DNA from: Nocardia sp. NBC_00565
GTDB lineage: Bacteria; Actinomycetota; Actinomycetes; Mycobacteriales; Mycobacteriaceae
Direction of reading: 5' to 3'
NCBI RefSeq assembly: GCF_036345915.1
Contig: NZ_CP107785.1
Coordinates: 6,324,001-6,388,000 of the forward strand
DNA length: 64,000 nt
The position numbers and the translations under genes are program-made. This document shows, piece after piece, positions 10,593 through 18,747 of this stretch. The notes under the pieces are model-generated. The model worked only from the letters and a program-made list of their open reading frames with translations, ran no database searches and was not told where the DNA came from. Numbering within the stretch: position 1 is the stretch's first letter; every line of letters begins with the position of its first letter.

Positions 10593-10656
10593 GGCGCTGC
10601 CTTCCTCGAACCTTGCGAGTTACCCACGCGCGATCGCGAAACTCTAGCCAACCGAG

Positions 10657-10675
10657 CTAGGACAGGCTAGCCTAA
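10657..10675. promoter_or_regulatory. IdeR/DtxR-like iron box (transporter side)
   Basis: The 19-mer CTAGGACAGGCTAGCCTAA matches the mycobacterial IdeR consensus TTAGGTTAGGCTAACCTAA at 15 positions. It lies upstream of the substrate-binding protein gene in the divergent intergenic region. In known members, Fe(II)-loaded IdeR binds such sites and represses siderophore genes when iron is plentiful. Binding here is inferred. Confidence 0.72.
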
Positions 10676-10811
10676 TGGCGGTCCGGCCGTTGAATTTTCC
10701 CGCCGTTACACCCCCGCTCACCACCCCAAGATCTAAGCCACGAATTAACTACAGCTACACCCACTGAGCCCTGGCCTCAGTCATGCGCACTTGTCATTTT
10801 TCGCAACGCGC

Positions 10812-10830
10812 TTAGGTAAGCCTTGCTTAA
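10812..10830. promoter_or_regulatory. IdeR/DtxR-like iron box (biosynthesis side)
   Basis: TTAGGTAAGCCTTGCTTAA fits the degenerate IdeR consensus TWAGGTWAGSCTWACCTWA at 17 of 19 positions. It lies 78 bp before the GTG start of the oxygenase gene, a suitable place to cover the promoter of the rightward biosynthetic operon. Its presence also argues that the oxygenase reading frame does not begin as far upstream as 10791. Confidence 0.75.
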
Positions 10831-10907
10831 GGAGGCCAGAGGCACTAGCTTCGCAGATCGAATCGTCATCCCCCACTTTTCGACCCGATGCGAAGAAGGG
10901 ATCCCTG

Positions 10908-12101
10908 GTGAAAGGCGTTCTCTCCGAACGTAAGACGCTTCACCCAGTAGAAATCGAACGTCGCGAGCTACCGACCACCGCCGGATATGCGGTGCGCGCG
11001 CTCGCCCGGGAGATATGTATCACACTCGACTCCGAACCCGATGGCGCAGCCGATATCGCGCGCACGCTGACCGATCCGGCATTGCTCGAGCAAATCGATG
11101 CCCGTGTCGGCGAGTTGCCCGAGCAGGTGCGCGTCGCGCTGCGCCCACCCGCCACCGCGGCGGGCGCCACCATCGTCGGCAAACTGCCGCTGACCGATGC
11201 CGAATTCGGGCCGACCCCGCCGAGTTGGGTCGAGGCGGCCCGCTGGAGCGGGGAGGCCGCGCGCCGCGCGAAATCGTTCGAACTCGATATCGCCATGCTG
11301 CTGCTCGCCCGGAGTGCGGGTGAACCGTTCGGCTGGTCCGGCCAGCAGGGCGGACGGCTGGTCAACAACATCGTGCCCTCCCACGGCCACGAACACGAAC
11401 AATCCGGCGCGAGCAGCAGAACCCTGCTCAGCCCGCATACCGAGGACGCGTTCCATCCGGACCGGGCAAACCTGCTGATGCTGGCTTGCCTGCGCAATCC
11501 CGATGGCGTCGGCACCACCGTCTCCTCGGTGCGCCGGACCGATCTCGCCGACGACGAGCGCCGACTACTGAGCACGGCGACGCTGCCGATCCTGCCCGAC
11601 GTCTCCTACGGCACCGGCCACGAGCGCTACCGCGCCACCCCGCTGCCGACCCTCTGGACCGCCGAATCCGACAGCGACACAGCGGATCTCACACTGCGCT
11701 ACGACCCCGCCTACACCCCGCTCGACGACGCCGACCCGGCATTCCGGCTCGCGTACACGCGCCTCACCGCGGAGCTCGAACGCGTCTGCGTCACCGCCGC
11801 GCTCACTCCTGGCGAACTGCTCCTGGTCGACAATGACGTCGCCGTGCACGGTCGGGTACCGTTCGCCGCGCGCTACGACGGCACCGACCGCTGGCTCAAG
11901 CGCGTCAATATCCGTTTGCCCGAACGACGCCGTCGGGCCGCAGAGGCCGACGAAAATGGCTATGGGCAACGGATCGTCGCCCCGTTCCGAGCGATAGGCA
12001 AACCGCTCGCGATCGACGGTGTACCGGCCCGGGTTACCGCCCGGACCGCTGTGAGGCTGGATACAACACACGATGATCGAGGAACCGTTGAGCACTCGTG
12101 A
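10908..12101 (+). CDS. Fe(II)/2-oxoglutarate-dependent oxygenase, VioC/clavaminate-synthase-like
   Basis: A 397-residue cytosolic oxygenase. The facial triad is readable as H177-T-E179 in SPHTEDAFHPDRA and H314 in VAVHGR. R332 in DRWLKRVN is the likely 2-oxoglutarate anchor. The HTEDAFHPxRA block and the HxE (not HxD) triad are typical of amino acid beta-hydroxylases such as the arginine hydroxylase VioC and asparagine oxygenase AsnO. It probably hydroxylates a free amino acid or a metallophore intermediate; the substrate is unknown. The GTG at 10908 has AAGGGA upstream and leaves the iron box outside the gene. It overlaps the SbnB-like gene. Confidence 0.82.
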   Translation: MKGVLSERKTLHPVEIERRELPTTAGYAVRALAREICITLDSEPDGAADIARTLTDPALLEQIDARVGELPEQVRVALRPPATAAGATIVGKLPLTDAEFGPTPPSWVEAARWSGEAARRAKSFELDIAMLLLARSAGEPFGWSGQQGGRLVNNIVPSHGHEHEQSGASSRTLLSPHTEDAFHPDRANLLMLACLRNPDGVGTTVSSVRRTDLADDERRLLSTATLPILPDVSYGTGHERYRATPLPTLWTAESDSDTADLTLRYDPAYTPLDDADPAFRLAYTRLTAELERVCVTAALTPGELLLVDNDVAVHGRVPFAARYDGTDRWLKRVNIRLPERRRRAAEADENGYGQRIVAPFRAIGKPLAIDGVPARVTARTAVRLDTTHDDRGTVEHS

Positions 12102-13083
12102 CCGGAGCACACCACTGCGTGTGCTGAGCCGCAGCGACCTCGCGGACGTGCCCATCACGCCCGCCGATGTCGTGCGTGCGGTGGAGGATGCGTATCTCGC
12201 GTTCGCCGCGGGCGATTCGGATAACCCGCGCAAACTCAGCGTGGCGAATCCGGACGGCTGGTCGGTGGCCTACGCCATGCTCGGGCGCGACGGCCGCCGC
12301 CGGGTGGTCGCGATGAAGACCTCCTACAAATTCGATCCCGGCCACGACCGCAGCACCAAGCGCTATTACACGACGATCACGCTCTACGACGACAGCACCG
12401 GCGCGCCGATCGCGATGATGGACTGCGCCAGGGTCGGCGCGCTGCGCACGCCGGCGGTCTCGGCGCTGCTCGTCCGCGAGACCGCGCGCCGTGGCGCGGA
12501 GAGCGTACTGCTGATCGGCACCGGCACGCAGGGCCGAAACGCGTTGCCGCACTTGCTCGCCGCCAATCCGCAGCTGCGCAAGCTGATGCTCTACGGCACG
12601 CATCCCGAGGGACTGGCGGCGGTTCGCGACTACCTCGCAACATACAACCCGCACGCACTGCTGGAAACGGTCGAGGATCCGCGTGCGGCCGCGGGCAGCG
12701 CCGATGTCGTACTGGCCACCGCGGGCCCCGGCACCGAAGTCGCCATCGAATCCGAGGATCTCGCACCGGGATCGACGGTGGTCCTGGTCGGTTATGGATT
12801 GGCGCCGTCCACCCTGATCGACGCGGATCGCGTCATCGCGACCAGCGCTGAGCAAATGGCACTGACCGGCATCGATATGGCCGGTCCTGACGGCAGGCTG
12901 CGGCCGGTGGACGCCGAACTGCCGCAGATTCTCAACCGCCGCGCGGTCGCCCGCCGCTCCGACGACGAGCGGATCTTCGTCTACAACAGCGGGTTGGTGC
13001 TCACCGATATCGCCGTCGCGCACGCACTGGCCGAGCGGGCCATCGCCGAGGGCCGCGGCACGGAGGTACCCCTGTGGGACTAG
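12073..13083 (+). CDS. Ornithine cyclodeaminase/mu-crystallin family dehydrogenase, SbnB-like
   Basis: A 336-residue NAD(P)-dependent enzyme. It has VVAMKTSYKFDP near residue 80, the substrate-binding MMDCARVGALRTPAVSAL, the Rossmann loop LLIGTGTQGRNALPHL and the C-terminal IFVYNSGLVLTDIAVAHAL. In Staphylococcus, SbnB oxidatively splits N-(1-amino-1-carboxyl-2-ethyl)-glutamate into L-2,3-diaminopropionate and 2-oxoglutarate. The SbnA-like gene two places downstream makes this assignment more likely than ornithine cyclodeaminase. The ATG at 12073 overlaps the oxygenase by 29 bp; a TTG at 12088 after GAGGAA is an alternative start. Confidence 0.82.
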   Translation: MIEEPLSTRDRSTPLRVLSRSDLADVPITPADVVRAVEDAYLAFAAGDSDNPRKLSVANPDGWSVAYAMLGRDGRRRVVAMKTSYKFDPGHDRSTKRYYTTITLYDDSTGAPIAMMDCARVGALRTPAVSALLVRETARRGAESVLLIGTGTQGRNALPHLLAANPQLRKLMLYGTHPEGLAAVRDYLATYNPHALLETVEDPRAAAGSADVVLATAGPGTEVAIESEDLAPGSTVVLVGYGLAPSTLIDADRVIATSAEQMALTGIDMAGPDGRLRPVDAELPQILNRRAVARRSDDERIFVYNSGLVLTDIAVAHALAERAIAEGRGTEVPLWD

Positions 13084-14594
13084 ACATCAGCGGCGTCGGG
13101 TTCGACAAGAAGATGCGCGCTCCCGGCATCACTGAACCCGACGGCACGCTGCTGTTCGACAACGGCTCGCACCGCGACAAGGTCAAACTGGGCGAGCAGC
13201 CGACGAGTGGGGAAAGCACAGTGGATCCGGCGGTGCTGGAGGCCGTGCACGCGCTACTGAGTATCTGCGCGGCGCCACTACCCGCGCGCACCGACGATTG
13301 GGAACGGCGGTTGCTCGCCGACCCGAATCTGCTGGGCGATATCGCCTTTGCGATCGGCGGGCCGTTCCACGTCATGTATCCACCGCGAGTCGCGGTGAAT
13401 ATCAACGGATTCCGGCAGGCGTTCGAGCAGTACGGGGTGGACGGCGCGATCTACTACGGGAAGAAGGCGAACAAAGCGGCCTGCGTGGCGCGCGCCTGCG
13501 CCGAACATGGTGCGGGCGTTGATGTTTCCAGCATCGGCGAACTGAATGCGGCGCTGTCGCATGGCGTTCGCGGCGACGAGCTGATGGTGACCGGCCCGGC
13601 CAAATCCGATGATCTGCTGTGGCTGGCGGTGCGACACGGTGCGTTGATCGCCCTCGACAGCCTCGACGAGCTCGCGCGGTTGGCCGCATTCGCCACTCCG
13701 GGCGCGGCGGCGCGCGTCCTACTGCGCGTGCTGCCCAACGGATCCGCCAGCCGATTCGGCATGACCGGCGATGAACTCGACCGCGCGATATCGGTGATCG
13801 GCGCTTCCGGCACCGTCGGCCACGAATCAATACGCCTGCAGGGCTTCAGCTTCCACCTGTCCGGCTACGACGCCGTCGCCCGTGCCGAACACGCCGACGA
13901 ACTGATCACCCGTTGCCTGGATGCACGCACCCTCGGCCATCCCGCCACCACCATCTCCATCGGCGGCGGATTCGGCGTCGATTACGTCCCGGCGACCGCC
14001 TGGTCCGAATTCACCGAGCACGCGAACCGGCAGTGGTTCCACGCGGGCAAGTCCTTCGACTCGTATTACCCGTACCACTTCCCGGCACCCGGCCCGGCCA
14101 TGCTGGCCGCCATCTTGGCACCCGACGGTCTGGCGGAACGACTGCGCGACAACGATATCCGGCTCGCCATCGAACCCGGCCGGGCGCTGCTGGACCGCGC
14201 CGGATCGACGGTCTTCCGGGTGCAGGGCAGCAAGACCCGCCACGCCGACGGCCACCCCTACCAGCTACTCACCGTCGACGGCACCAGCCTCAGCTTGTCC
14301 GAGCAGTGGTTCGACAGCGAGTACCTACCCGATCCGATACTGTGGCCGCCGCGTCCCGGCGAGCTCACCCCGACCTGCGTAGGCGCGGCCAGCTGTCTCG
14401 AATCCGACATGCTCAGCTGGCGGCGCATCCCGCTCCCCAGGCAGGCCGAGGTCGGCGATCTGCTGATCTACCCGAATACCGCTGGCTACCAGATGGATTC
14501 GAACGAGTCGGCCTTTCACGAACTGCCGATCCCACCGAAGGTGGTGCTGCGTGATACCGGCGATCGGCTCCGCTGGACGCTCGACGCCGGATAG
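13074..14594 (+). CDS. Fold-type III PLP decarboxylase (DAP/ornithine decarboxylase-like, SbnH-like)
   Basis: A 506-residue enzyme, longer than lysine-pathway LysA (about 420-450), with an extra N-terminal segment of about 90 residues. The PLP lysine is K131 in YYGKKANK. Further family motifs are GVDVSSIGEL, GFSFHLSGYD, the glycine-rich ISIGGGFGVDY, the phosphate-binding IEPGRALLD and GAASCLESDML near the C-terminus, which supplies the second-subunit active-site Cys and Asp. In staphyloferrin B synthesis, SbnH decarboxylates a citryl-diaminopropionate intermediate; here the substrate is unknown. The GTG overlaps the SbnB-like gene by 10 bp behind GGAGG, so it is co-translated with it. Confidence 0.8.
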   Translation: MGLDISGVGFDKKMRAPGITEPDGTLLFDNGSHRDKVKLGEQPTSGESTVDPAVLEAVHALLSICAAPLPARTDDWERRLLADPNLLGDIAFAIGGPFHVMYPPRVAVNINGFRQAFEQYGVDGAIYYGKKANKAACVARACAEHGAGVDVSSIGELNAALSHGVRGDELMVTGPAKSDDLLWLAVRHGALIALDSLDELARLAAFATPGAAARVLLRVLPNGSASRFGMTGDELDRAISVIGASGTVGHESIRLQGFSFHLSGYDAVARAEHADELITRCLDARTLGHPATTISIGGGFGVDYVPATAWSEFTEHANRQWFHAGKSFDSYYPYHFPAPGPAMLAAILAPDGLAERLRDNDIRLAIEPGRALLDRAGSTVFRVQGSKTRHADGHPYQLLTVDGTSLSLSEQWFDSEYLPDPILWPPRPGELTPTCVGAASCLESDMLSWRRIPLPRQAEVGDLLIYPNTAGYQMDSNESAFHELPIPPKVVLRDTGDRLRWTLDAG

Positions 14595-14643
14595 TCCGGC
14601 CCCTTTTCGACCTACCCCTTCCGCCCCGAACGAGGAGACCTCC

Positions 14644-15678
14644 ATGCCGCTCGTCACGCGCGTGACGGATCTGATCGGCCGCACCCCGCTGTTCGAACTC
14701 GCGACCACCACGACCGGCACCCGGCTGCTGCTCAAGCTCGAGCAGTTCAATCCCACGGGCGCGGCCAAGATCAGGATGGCGCGCGCGATGGTCGACGATG
14801 CCGAGCGCAGAGGTTTGCTGAGCGATGGCGGGCATATTATCGAGTCGACATCCGGTAACACCGGGCTCGGCCTCGCGGTAGTAGCTGCCGAACGTGGGTA
14901 CCGCTTCACCGCAGTGGTCGATCATCACGCATGTAAGGACAAGCTGCGCGCGATGCGAGCAATGGGTGCGGAGTTGGTATTCGTCGCCGATGACGGCGAC
15001 GACAACCTGGCCACCTCGGCGCGGGAGGATCTCGCCGAGGCGATGGCGGCCGAGCGGTCGGACGCGTACTTCACCGAACAGCACAACAATGACGCCAACG
15101 CGGTCGGCTACTACGCCGTGGCCGAGGAATTGCTGGAAGACGTCGACCGCGTCGATATCCTGATCTCCGCGGTGGGTACCGGCGGTTCGCTGTTCGGCAC
15201 CGCGACCCGGCTGCGCCAACTCGGCTGCACGCCACGGGTGATCGGTGTGGAGCCGGTCGGCTCGATCGCCTTCGGCGGTCCCGGCGGACCGTACTGGCAG
15301 TCCGGCACCGGCACCCCGCCGGGCGCCACCATCGGCACCGCCGTCGACTATTCGCTGCTGGACGAGGGCGTCAAGGTCTCCGATGTCGCGGCCTTCGCCG
15401 CCGCCCGCGCGGTCGCGGCCGAACTCGGCCTGATGATCGGCGGCTCCGCGGGCGGCTCGGTACACGCCGCACTCACCCGGCTCGAGGAATTCCCGCCCGG
15501 CTCGACCGTGGTCACCATCGTATGCGACGGCGGCGAGAAATACCTCGACTCCGTCTTCGACGACAACTGGATGAACGAGCGCGACCTGCTCGACGCCGCC
15601 GCCGAACGTGAGGTGCGCGCGATGCTCGACCGCTACGCTCCAGCTACCCGGAATGATCAGCTTGTGGAGGCGCGATGA
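14644..15678 (+). CDS. Cysteine-synthase-fold PLP enzyme, SbnA-like (diaminopropionate pathway)
   Basis: A 344-residue fold-type II PLP enzyme. The start LVTRVTDLIGRTPLFEL is typical of the family, the PLP lysine is K42 in NPTGAAKIR, and the asparagine loop is STSGNTG (68-74). The phosphate-binding loop is SAVGTGGSLFGTA, and a further GGSAGGS follows. SbnA condenses O-phospho-L-serine with L-glutamate, and SbnB then releases L-2,3-diaminopropionate. Proximity to an SbnB-like gene and the FNPTGAAKIR variant favour this over ordinary cysteine synthase. The ATG at 14644 has GAGGAGA at good spacing; the longer open frame upstream overlaps the decarboxylase. The gene lies 49 bp after it. Confidence 0.83.
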   Translation: MPLVTRVTDLIGRTPLFELATTTTGTRLLLKLEQFNPTGAAKIRMARAMVDDAERRGLLSDGGHIIESTSGNTGLGLAVVAAERGYRFTAVVDHHACKDKLRAMRAMGAELVFVADDGDDNLATSAREDLAEAMAAERSDAYFTEQHNNDANAVGYYAVAEELLEDVDRVDILISAVGTGGSLFGTATRLRQLGCTPRVIGVEPVGSIAFGGPGGPYWQSGTGTPPGATIGTAVDYSLLDEGVKVSDVAAFAAARAVAAELGLMIGGSAGGSVHAALTRLEEFPPGSTVVTIVCDGGEKYLDSVFDDNWMNERDLLDAAAEREVRAMLDRYAPATRNDQLVEAR

Positions 15679-15691
15679 ACAGGAGTGTGCG

Positions 15692-17095
15692 GTGATCTTG
15701 TCTCGGTACCGCGCCGATGGACGCCAGCTCACCGCGCTGGCCGCACCCATCGCGTTGACCCAGCTGGCGCAGATCGCGGTGTCCACCACCAATATCGCGC
15801 TGATGGGCACGCTCGGTGTGCGTGAGGTCGCCGCGGGCGGGCTGGCGATGGTGCTGTTCAACCAGATTCGCACCATGTGCGTCGGGTTGATCACCGGGAC
15901 CGGGAACCAGATCGCTACCTCGGTGAGTGCGGCGGGCAAGCGGGGCGAGTCCCCGGATCGGGAGGTCCGCGCTATCGTGCGGTCGAGTTTCCTGATCGCC
16001 ACCGTCGCCGGAATCGTCGGCGGCGCAGTGCTCGTCGGTCTCGGCTGGGCGTTGCGGTGGCTCGGTCAGGACACGGCGGTGCTGGCCGACGCGCGGCCGC
16101 TGATGATCGCGCTCGCGCCCGGACTGCTGCCCTGCCTGTGGTTCCAGGTGCTGCGGCAGTACACCGTCGGTATGCAGCGTCCGCAGGCGCTGCTGCTGGT
16201 AACCCTGGGCTCGGTGGCGCTGAATCTCGTACTGGCCCTTGCCTTCATCCACGGCTGGGCCGGACTGCCCGCCCTCGGGCTGACCGGCATCGGCATCGCG
16301 ACCTCACTGGTCTTCCTGATCACCTTCGGCGTGTTCTGGGCGATGGTGCGCGCGGATGCCGAACTCGGCGCGACGCTGCCGCTGCGGCCGTGGCCGGTGC
16401 ACCCGCCGACCATCCGGGCCGAGTTGAAGCTCGGCGCGCCGATCGCGCTCACCTACGGTTCGGAGGCGGGCATGTTCTCGGTGCTCGCCCTGGTGATGGG
16501 CAGCATCGGACCGGCCGCGCTGGCCGCGCACAATGTGGTCTACCAGATCATCTACATCGTCTTCCAGGTCGCGATCGGCCTGTCGCACGGCGCGTCCATT
16601 CTGGTCAGCCATGCCGTCGCCCGCGACGAATACGGGCACGCCCGAGCACTGGCGTGGCTGGCGCTGCAGCACGCCGGCATCGTCGCCGCGGTCACCGGCG
16701 TGGTCTACATCGCCGCGCCGAAGCTCGTGCTGACCCCCTTCCTGGAACCCAGCGACACCGCGACGATCGAACTGGCACGCTCCCTGCTTCTCATCGGCAT
16801 CGTGCTCCAATTCTTCGACGCCGCACAGAACATCGGCACCGGACTGCTGCGCGGCCTCGAGGAAACCAAGGCGGGCTTCCGCCTGTCCCTGGTCGGCTAC
16901 TGGCTCGTCGGCCTCCCCACCGCCCTACTCCTGGCCTTCCCCGCCGGCCTCGGCGCCGCGGGCGTCTGGTGGGGCCTCACCGCGGGCCTGGCCGCCACCG
17001 CCGTCCTCATGCTGCGCCGCTACTTCACCCTCCTCGACGCCGAACAGCGGGCTCACCCGCACCGCATCCCCGAATCCCTGCCCAGCCCCGGCTGA
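15692..17095 (+). CDS. MATE family efflux transporter
   Basis: A 467-residue membrane protein with about 12 hydrophobic segments in two similar halves. It opens with LAAPIALTQLAQIAVSTTNIALMGTLG, close to the NorM/MATE N-terminus, and the second half repeats the pattern at LGAPIALTYGSEAGMFSVLALVMG. MATE proteins export small molecules in exchange for Na+ or H+. Encoded 13 bp after the SbnA-like gene, it is the probable exporter of the cluster's product. The GTG at 15692 was chosen because AGGAG lies 6 nt upstream; the earlier in-frame codons overlap the synthase gene. Confidence 0.87.
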   Translation: MILSRYRADGRQLTALAAPIALTQLAQIAVSTTNIALMGTLGVREVAAGGLAMVLFNQIRTMCVGLITGTGNQIATSVSAAGKRGESPDREVRAIVRSSFLIATVAGIVGGAVLVGLGWALRWLGQDTAVLADARPLMIALAPGLLPCLWFQVLRQYTVGMQRPQALLLVTLGSVALNLVLALAFIHGWAGLPALGLTGIGIATSLVFLITFGVFWAMVRADAELGATLPLRPWPVHPPTIRAELKLGAPIALTYGSEAGMFSVLALVMGSIGPAALAAHNVVYQIIYIVFQVAIGLSHGASILVSHAVARDEYGHARALAWLALQHAGIVAAVTGVVYIAAPKLVLTPFLEPSDTATIELARSLLLIGIVLQFFDAAQNIGTGLLRGLEETKAGFRLSLVGYWLVGLPTALLLAFPAGLGAAGVWWGLTAGLAATAVLMLRRYFTLLDAEQRAHPHRIPESLPSPG

Positions 17096-17167
17096 CCCGA
17101 GGCGGGCAAATAGGCGTGGGTGGATCCGGCGGAAAGTGTTGGCGGGCAACCTGATAGCCTGCCGGGA

Positions 17168-18082
17168 ATGCGGCAGAGCCTGGCATTGAGTTGTGAGCGG
17201 ATCTCCGCTGAACTGCTCGACCACTTCGACGGTGTCGGGATGGTGCGCGGTGAATATGTATTCCGCGCGGCCGGGAAATACCCGACACCGGAATCGGTTT
17301 CGGGTTATCTGGTGCCGTATCTGCGGCATATCTCCAAGCGTGCGAGCGGGACCATCTGGTATCGCACCATGGAAGCCGATACCGCCGAATGCAATACCCT
17401 CGACGGCGTCGAAGAGATCATCCACGAGCCGAACACCCTGCTCGGTCTGCGCGGAATTCGCCGGGCGCGCCGCTTTCCCGAGGCATTCGTCGCGGAACTC
17501 GAGGGCATCGCGCAGGTGCGCGACGAGGGCGCCGATATCGGCGTGCTGTTTCCCTTCGTCACCTATGTGGACGAATTGCAGTGGGCCATCCAGCAAACCA
17601 GGGCCGTCATCGGTGACTGCCCGGTCGCCACGATGGTCGAAATCCCATCACTGCTGCTCGAAGTAGACCGCGTCGTTGCCACCGGGGTATCGCGCGTGGT
17701 GATCGGTTGCAACGACCTGTCGTCGCTGCTGCTCGGCCAGGCCCGCGCATCACTGCGACCGGTGCGCCCCGTTCCCCCGCTGCTGCGCGCGATCGAACGC
17801 GTCACGATGGTGGCCGCCGCCGCGGGCGTGCAGACCGCGGTCGCGGGTTATCTACATCCGGACCTGGTCGCGGCCTGCGCGAACCTCGGCGTCGACGAAT
17901 GCGTGCTGCACTACTCCGACCTCCCCGAACTACTGGGTGACGAGTTCGCGGAGCTGCCGGATCTGGATGTGCTGCAAGCGATCAAGCGCAAGACGCGCGC
18001 CGCGATCGCGATATTCGAGGCCGAGCGGGCGGCCGGTTCCGATCCCGACCACCCGCAGGCCCATCAGACTTTGACGCCGTAG
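17168..18082 (+). CDS. Stand-alone PEP-utilising-enzyme TIM-barrel domain protein
   Basis: A 304-residue protein that resembles only the C-terminal PEP/pyruvate-binding barrel of PEP synthase and pyruvate phosphate dikinase. Matching blocks are DGVGMVRGEYVF (usually DGIGLFRTEF), EPNTLLGLRGIRRA, LFPFVTYVDE, MVEIPSLLLEVD and IGCNDLSSLLLGQAR. The phosphohistidine and ATP-grasp domains are absent. The usual CGE motif with the catalytic Cys is replaced by AGYLHP. It may bind PEP, pyruvate or oxaloacetate and act as a lyase or condensing enzyme, but this is inference. It follows the MATE gene by 72 bp and overlaps the convergent terD gene by 19 bp. Confidence 0.72.
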   Translation: MRQSLALSCERISAELLDHFDGVGMVRGEYVFRAAGKYPTPESVSGYLVPYLRHISKRASGTIWYRTMEADTAECNTLDGVEEIIHEPNTLLGLRGIRRARRFPEAFVAELEGIAQVRDEGADIGVLFPFVTYVDELQWAIQQTRAVIGDCPVATMVEIPSLLLEVDRVVATGVSRVVIGCNDLSSLLLGQARASLRPVRPVPPLLRAIERVTMVAAAAGVQTAVAGYLHPDLVAACANLGVDECVLHYSDLPELLGDEFAELPDLDVLQAIKRKTRAAIAIFEAERAAGSDPDHPQAHQTLTP

Positions 18083-18639
18083 TCGCGGGCGATCCCCGCC
18101 AGTCCGGAGGCATAGCCCTGACCGATGGCGCGGAACTTCCACTCGTTGCCGTACCGGTACAACTCCCCGAACACCATGGCGGTCTCGGTGGACGCGTCCT
18201 CGGTGAGGTCATACCGGGCCAGTTCGGCGCCCGTGGTCGCGTCCACCACTCGGATGTACGCGTTGCGGATCTGTCCGAACGACTGTCCCCGCGCATCGGC
18301 ATCGTGGATCGAGACCGGGAAGAAGATATTGGTGATCGTCGGCGGCGTGGCCGCCAGATCGACATTGATCACCTCGTCGTCGCCTTCGCCCTCACCGGTG
18401 AGATTGTCACCGGTGTGTTCGATCGTGCCCTCGGGCGAGCGCAGATTGTTGTAGAACACGAAGTGCTGATCGGACAGCACCCGCTGATTCGAGCCCGTGG
18501 CGAGCGCACTCGCGTCGAGGTCGTAATCGGCCCCGGTGGTCGTTCGCACATCCCAGCCGAGCCCCACCGCTACCTTGGTGAGGTTGGCCGCCTGCTTCGA
18601 CAGCGAGACATTTCCGCCTTTGGCCAATGTGACGCTCAT
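18064..18639 (-). CDS. TerD family protein
   Basis: A 191-residue cytosolic protein opening MSVTLAKGGNVSLSK, followed by LTKVAVGLGWD, DLDASALAT, DQHFVFYNNLRSPEG and GEGDDEVINVDL. The acidic segments form the two Ca2+-binding sites typical of TerD. The C-terminal half contains NAYIRVVDATTGAELARYDL and FGELYRYGNEWKFRAIGQGY, both standard. TerD proteins are linked to tellurite resistance and other stress responses, but mechanism is unclear. Only one ter gene is present, with no terB, terC or terZ nearby, so a resistance operon is not indicated. Confidence 0.92.
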   Translation of the reverse strand: MSVTLAKGGNVSLSKQAANLTKVAVGLGWDVRTTTGADYDLDASALATGSNQRVLSDQHFVFYNNLRSPEGTIEHTGDNLTGEGEGDDEVINVDLAATPPTITNIFFPVSIHDADARGQSFGQIRNAYIRVVDATTGAELARYDLTEDASTETAMVFGELYRYGNEWKFRAIGQGYASGLAGIARDYGVKV

Positions 18640-18747
18640 GATCCCCTTCCGTTCGACGCGTTCGCGCCGCCTTTCTCCACGATTATTACCCTGTCCGGGA
18701 CTGGTTACGCCCGTTCAGTTCTGGTTGTGGGCCTTCGCGAGCAGTCG

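Noticed and set aside
10791..10907. Upstream extension of the oxygenase reading frame to a TTG at 10791
   Set aside because: It would place the IdeR-like box inside the coding region and has no ribosome-binding site; GTG 10908 has one.
10908..17095. Calling the locus a staphyloferrin B cluster
   Set aside because: SbnA- and SbnB-like genes are present, but the NIS synthetases (SbnC, E, F), the SbnG citrate synthase and the MFS exporter are not. Only the diaminopropionate logic is shared.
18064..18639. Tellurite resistance operon
   Set aside because: Only a single terD gene is present; no other ter gene is adjacent.
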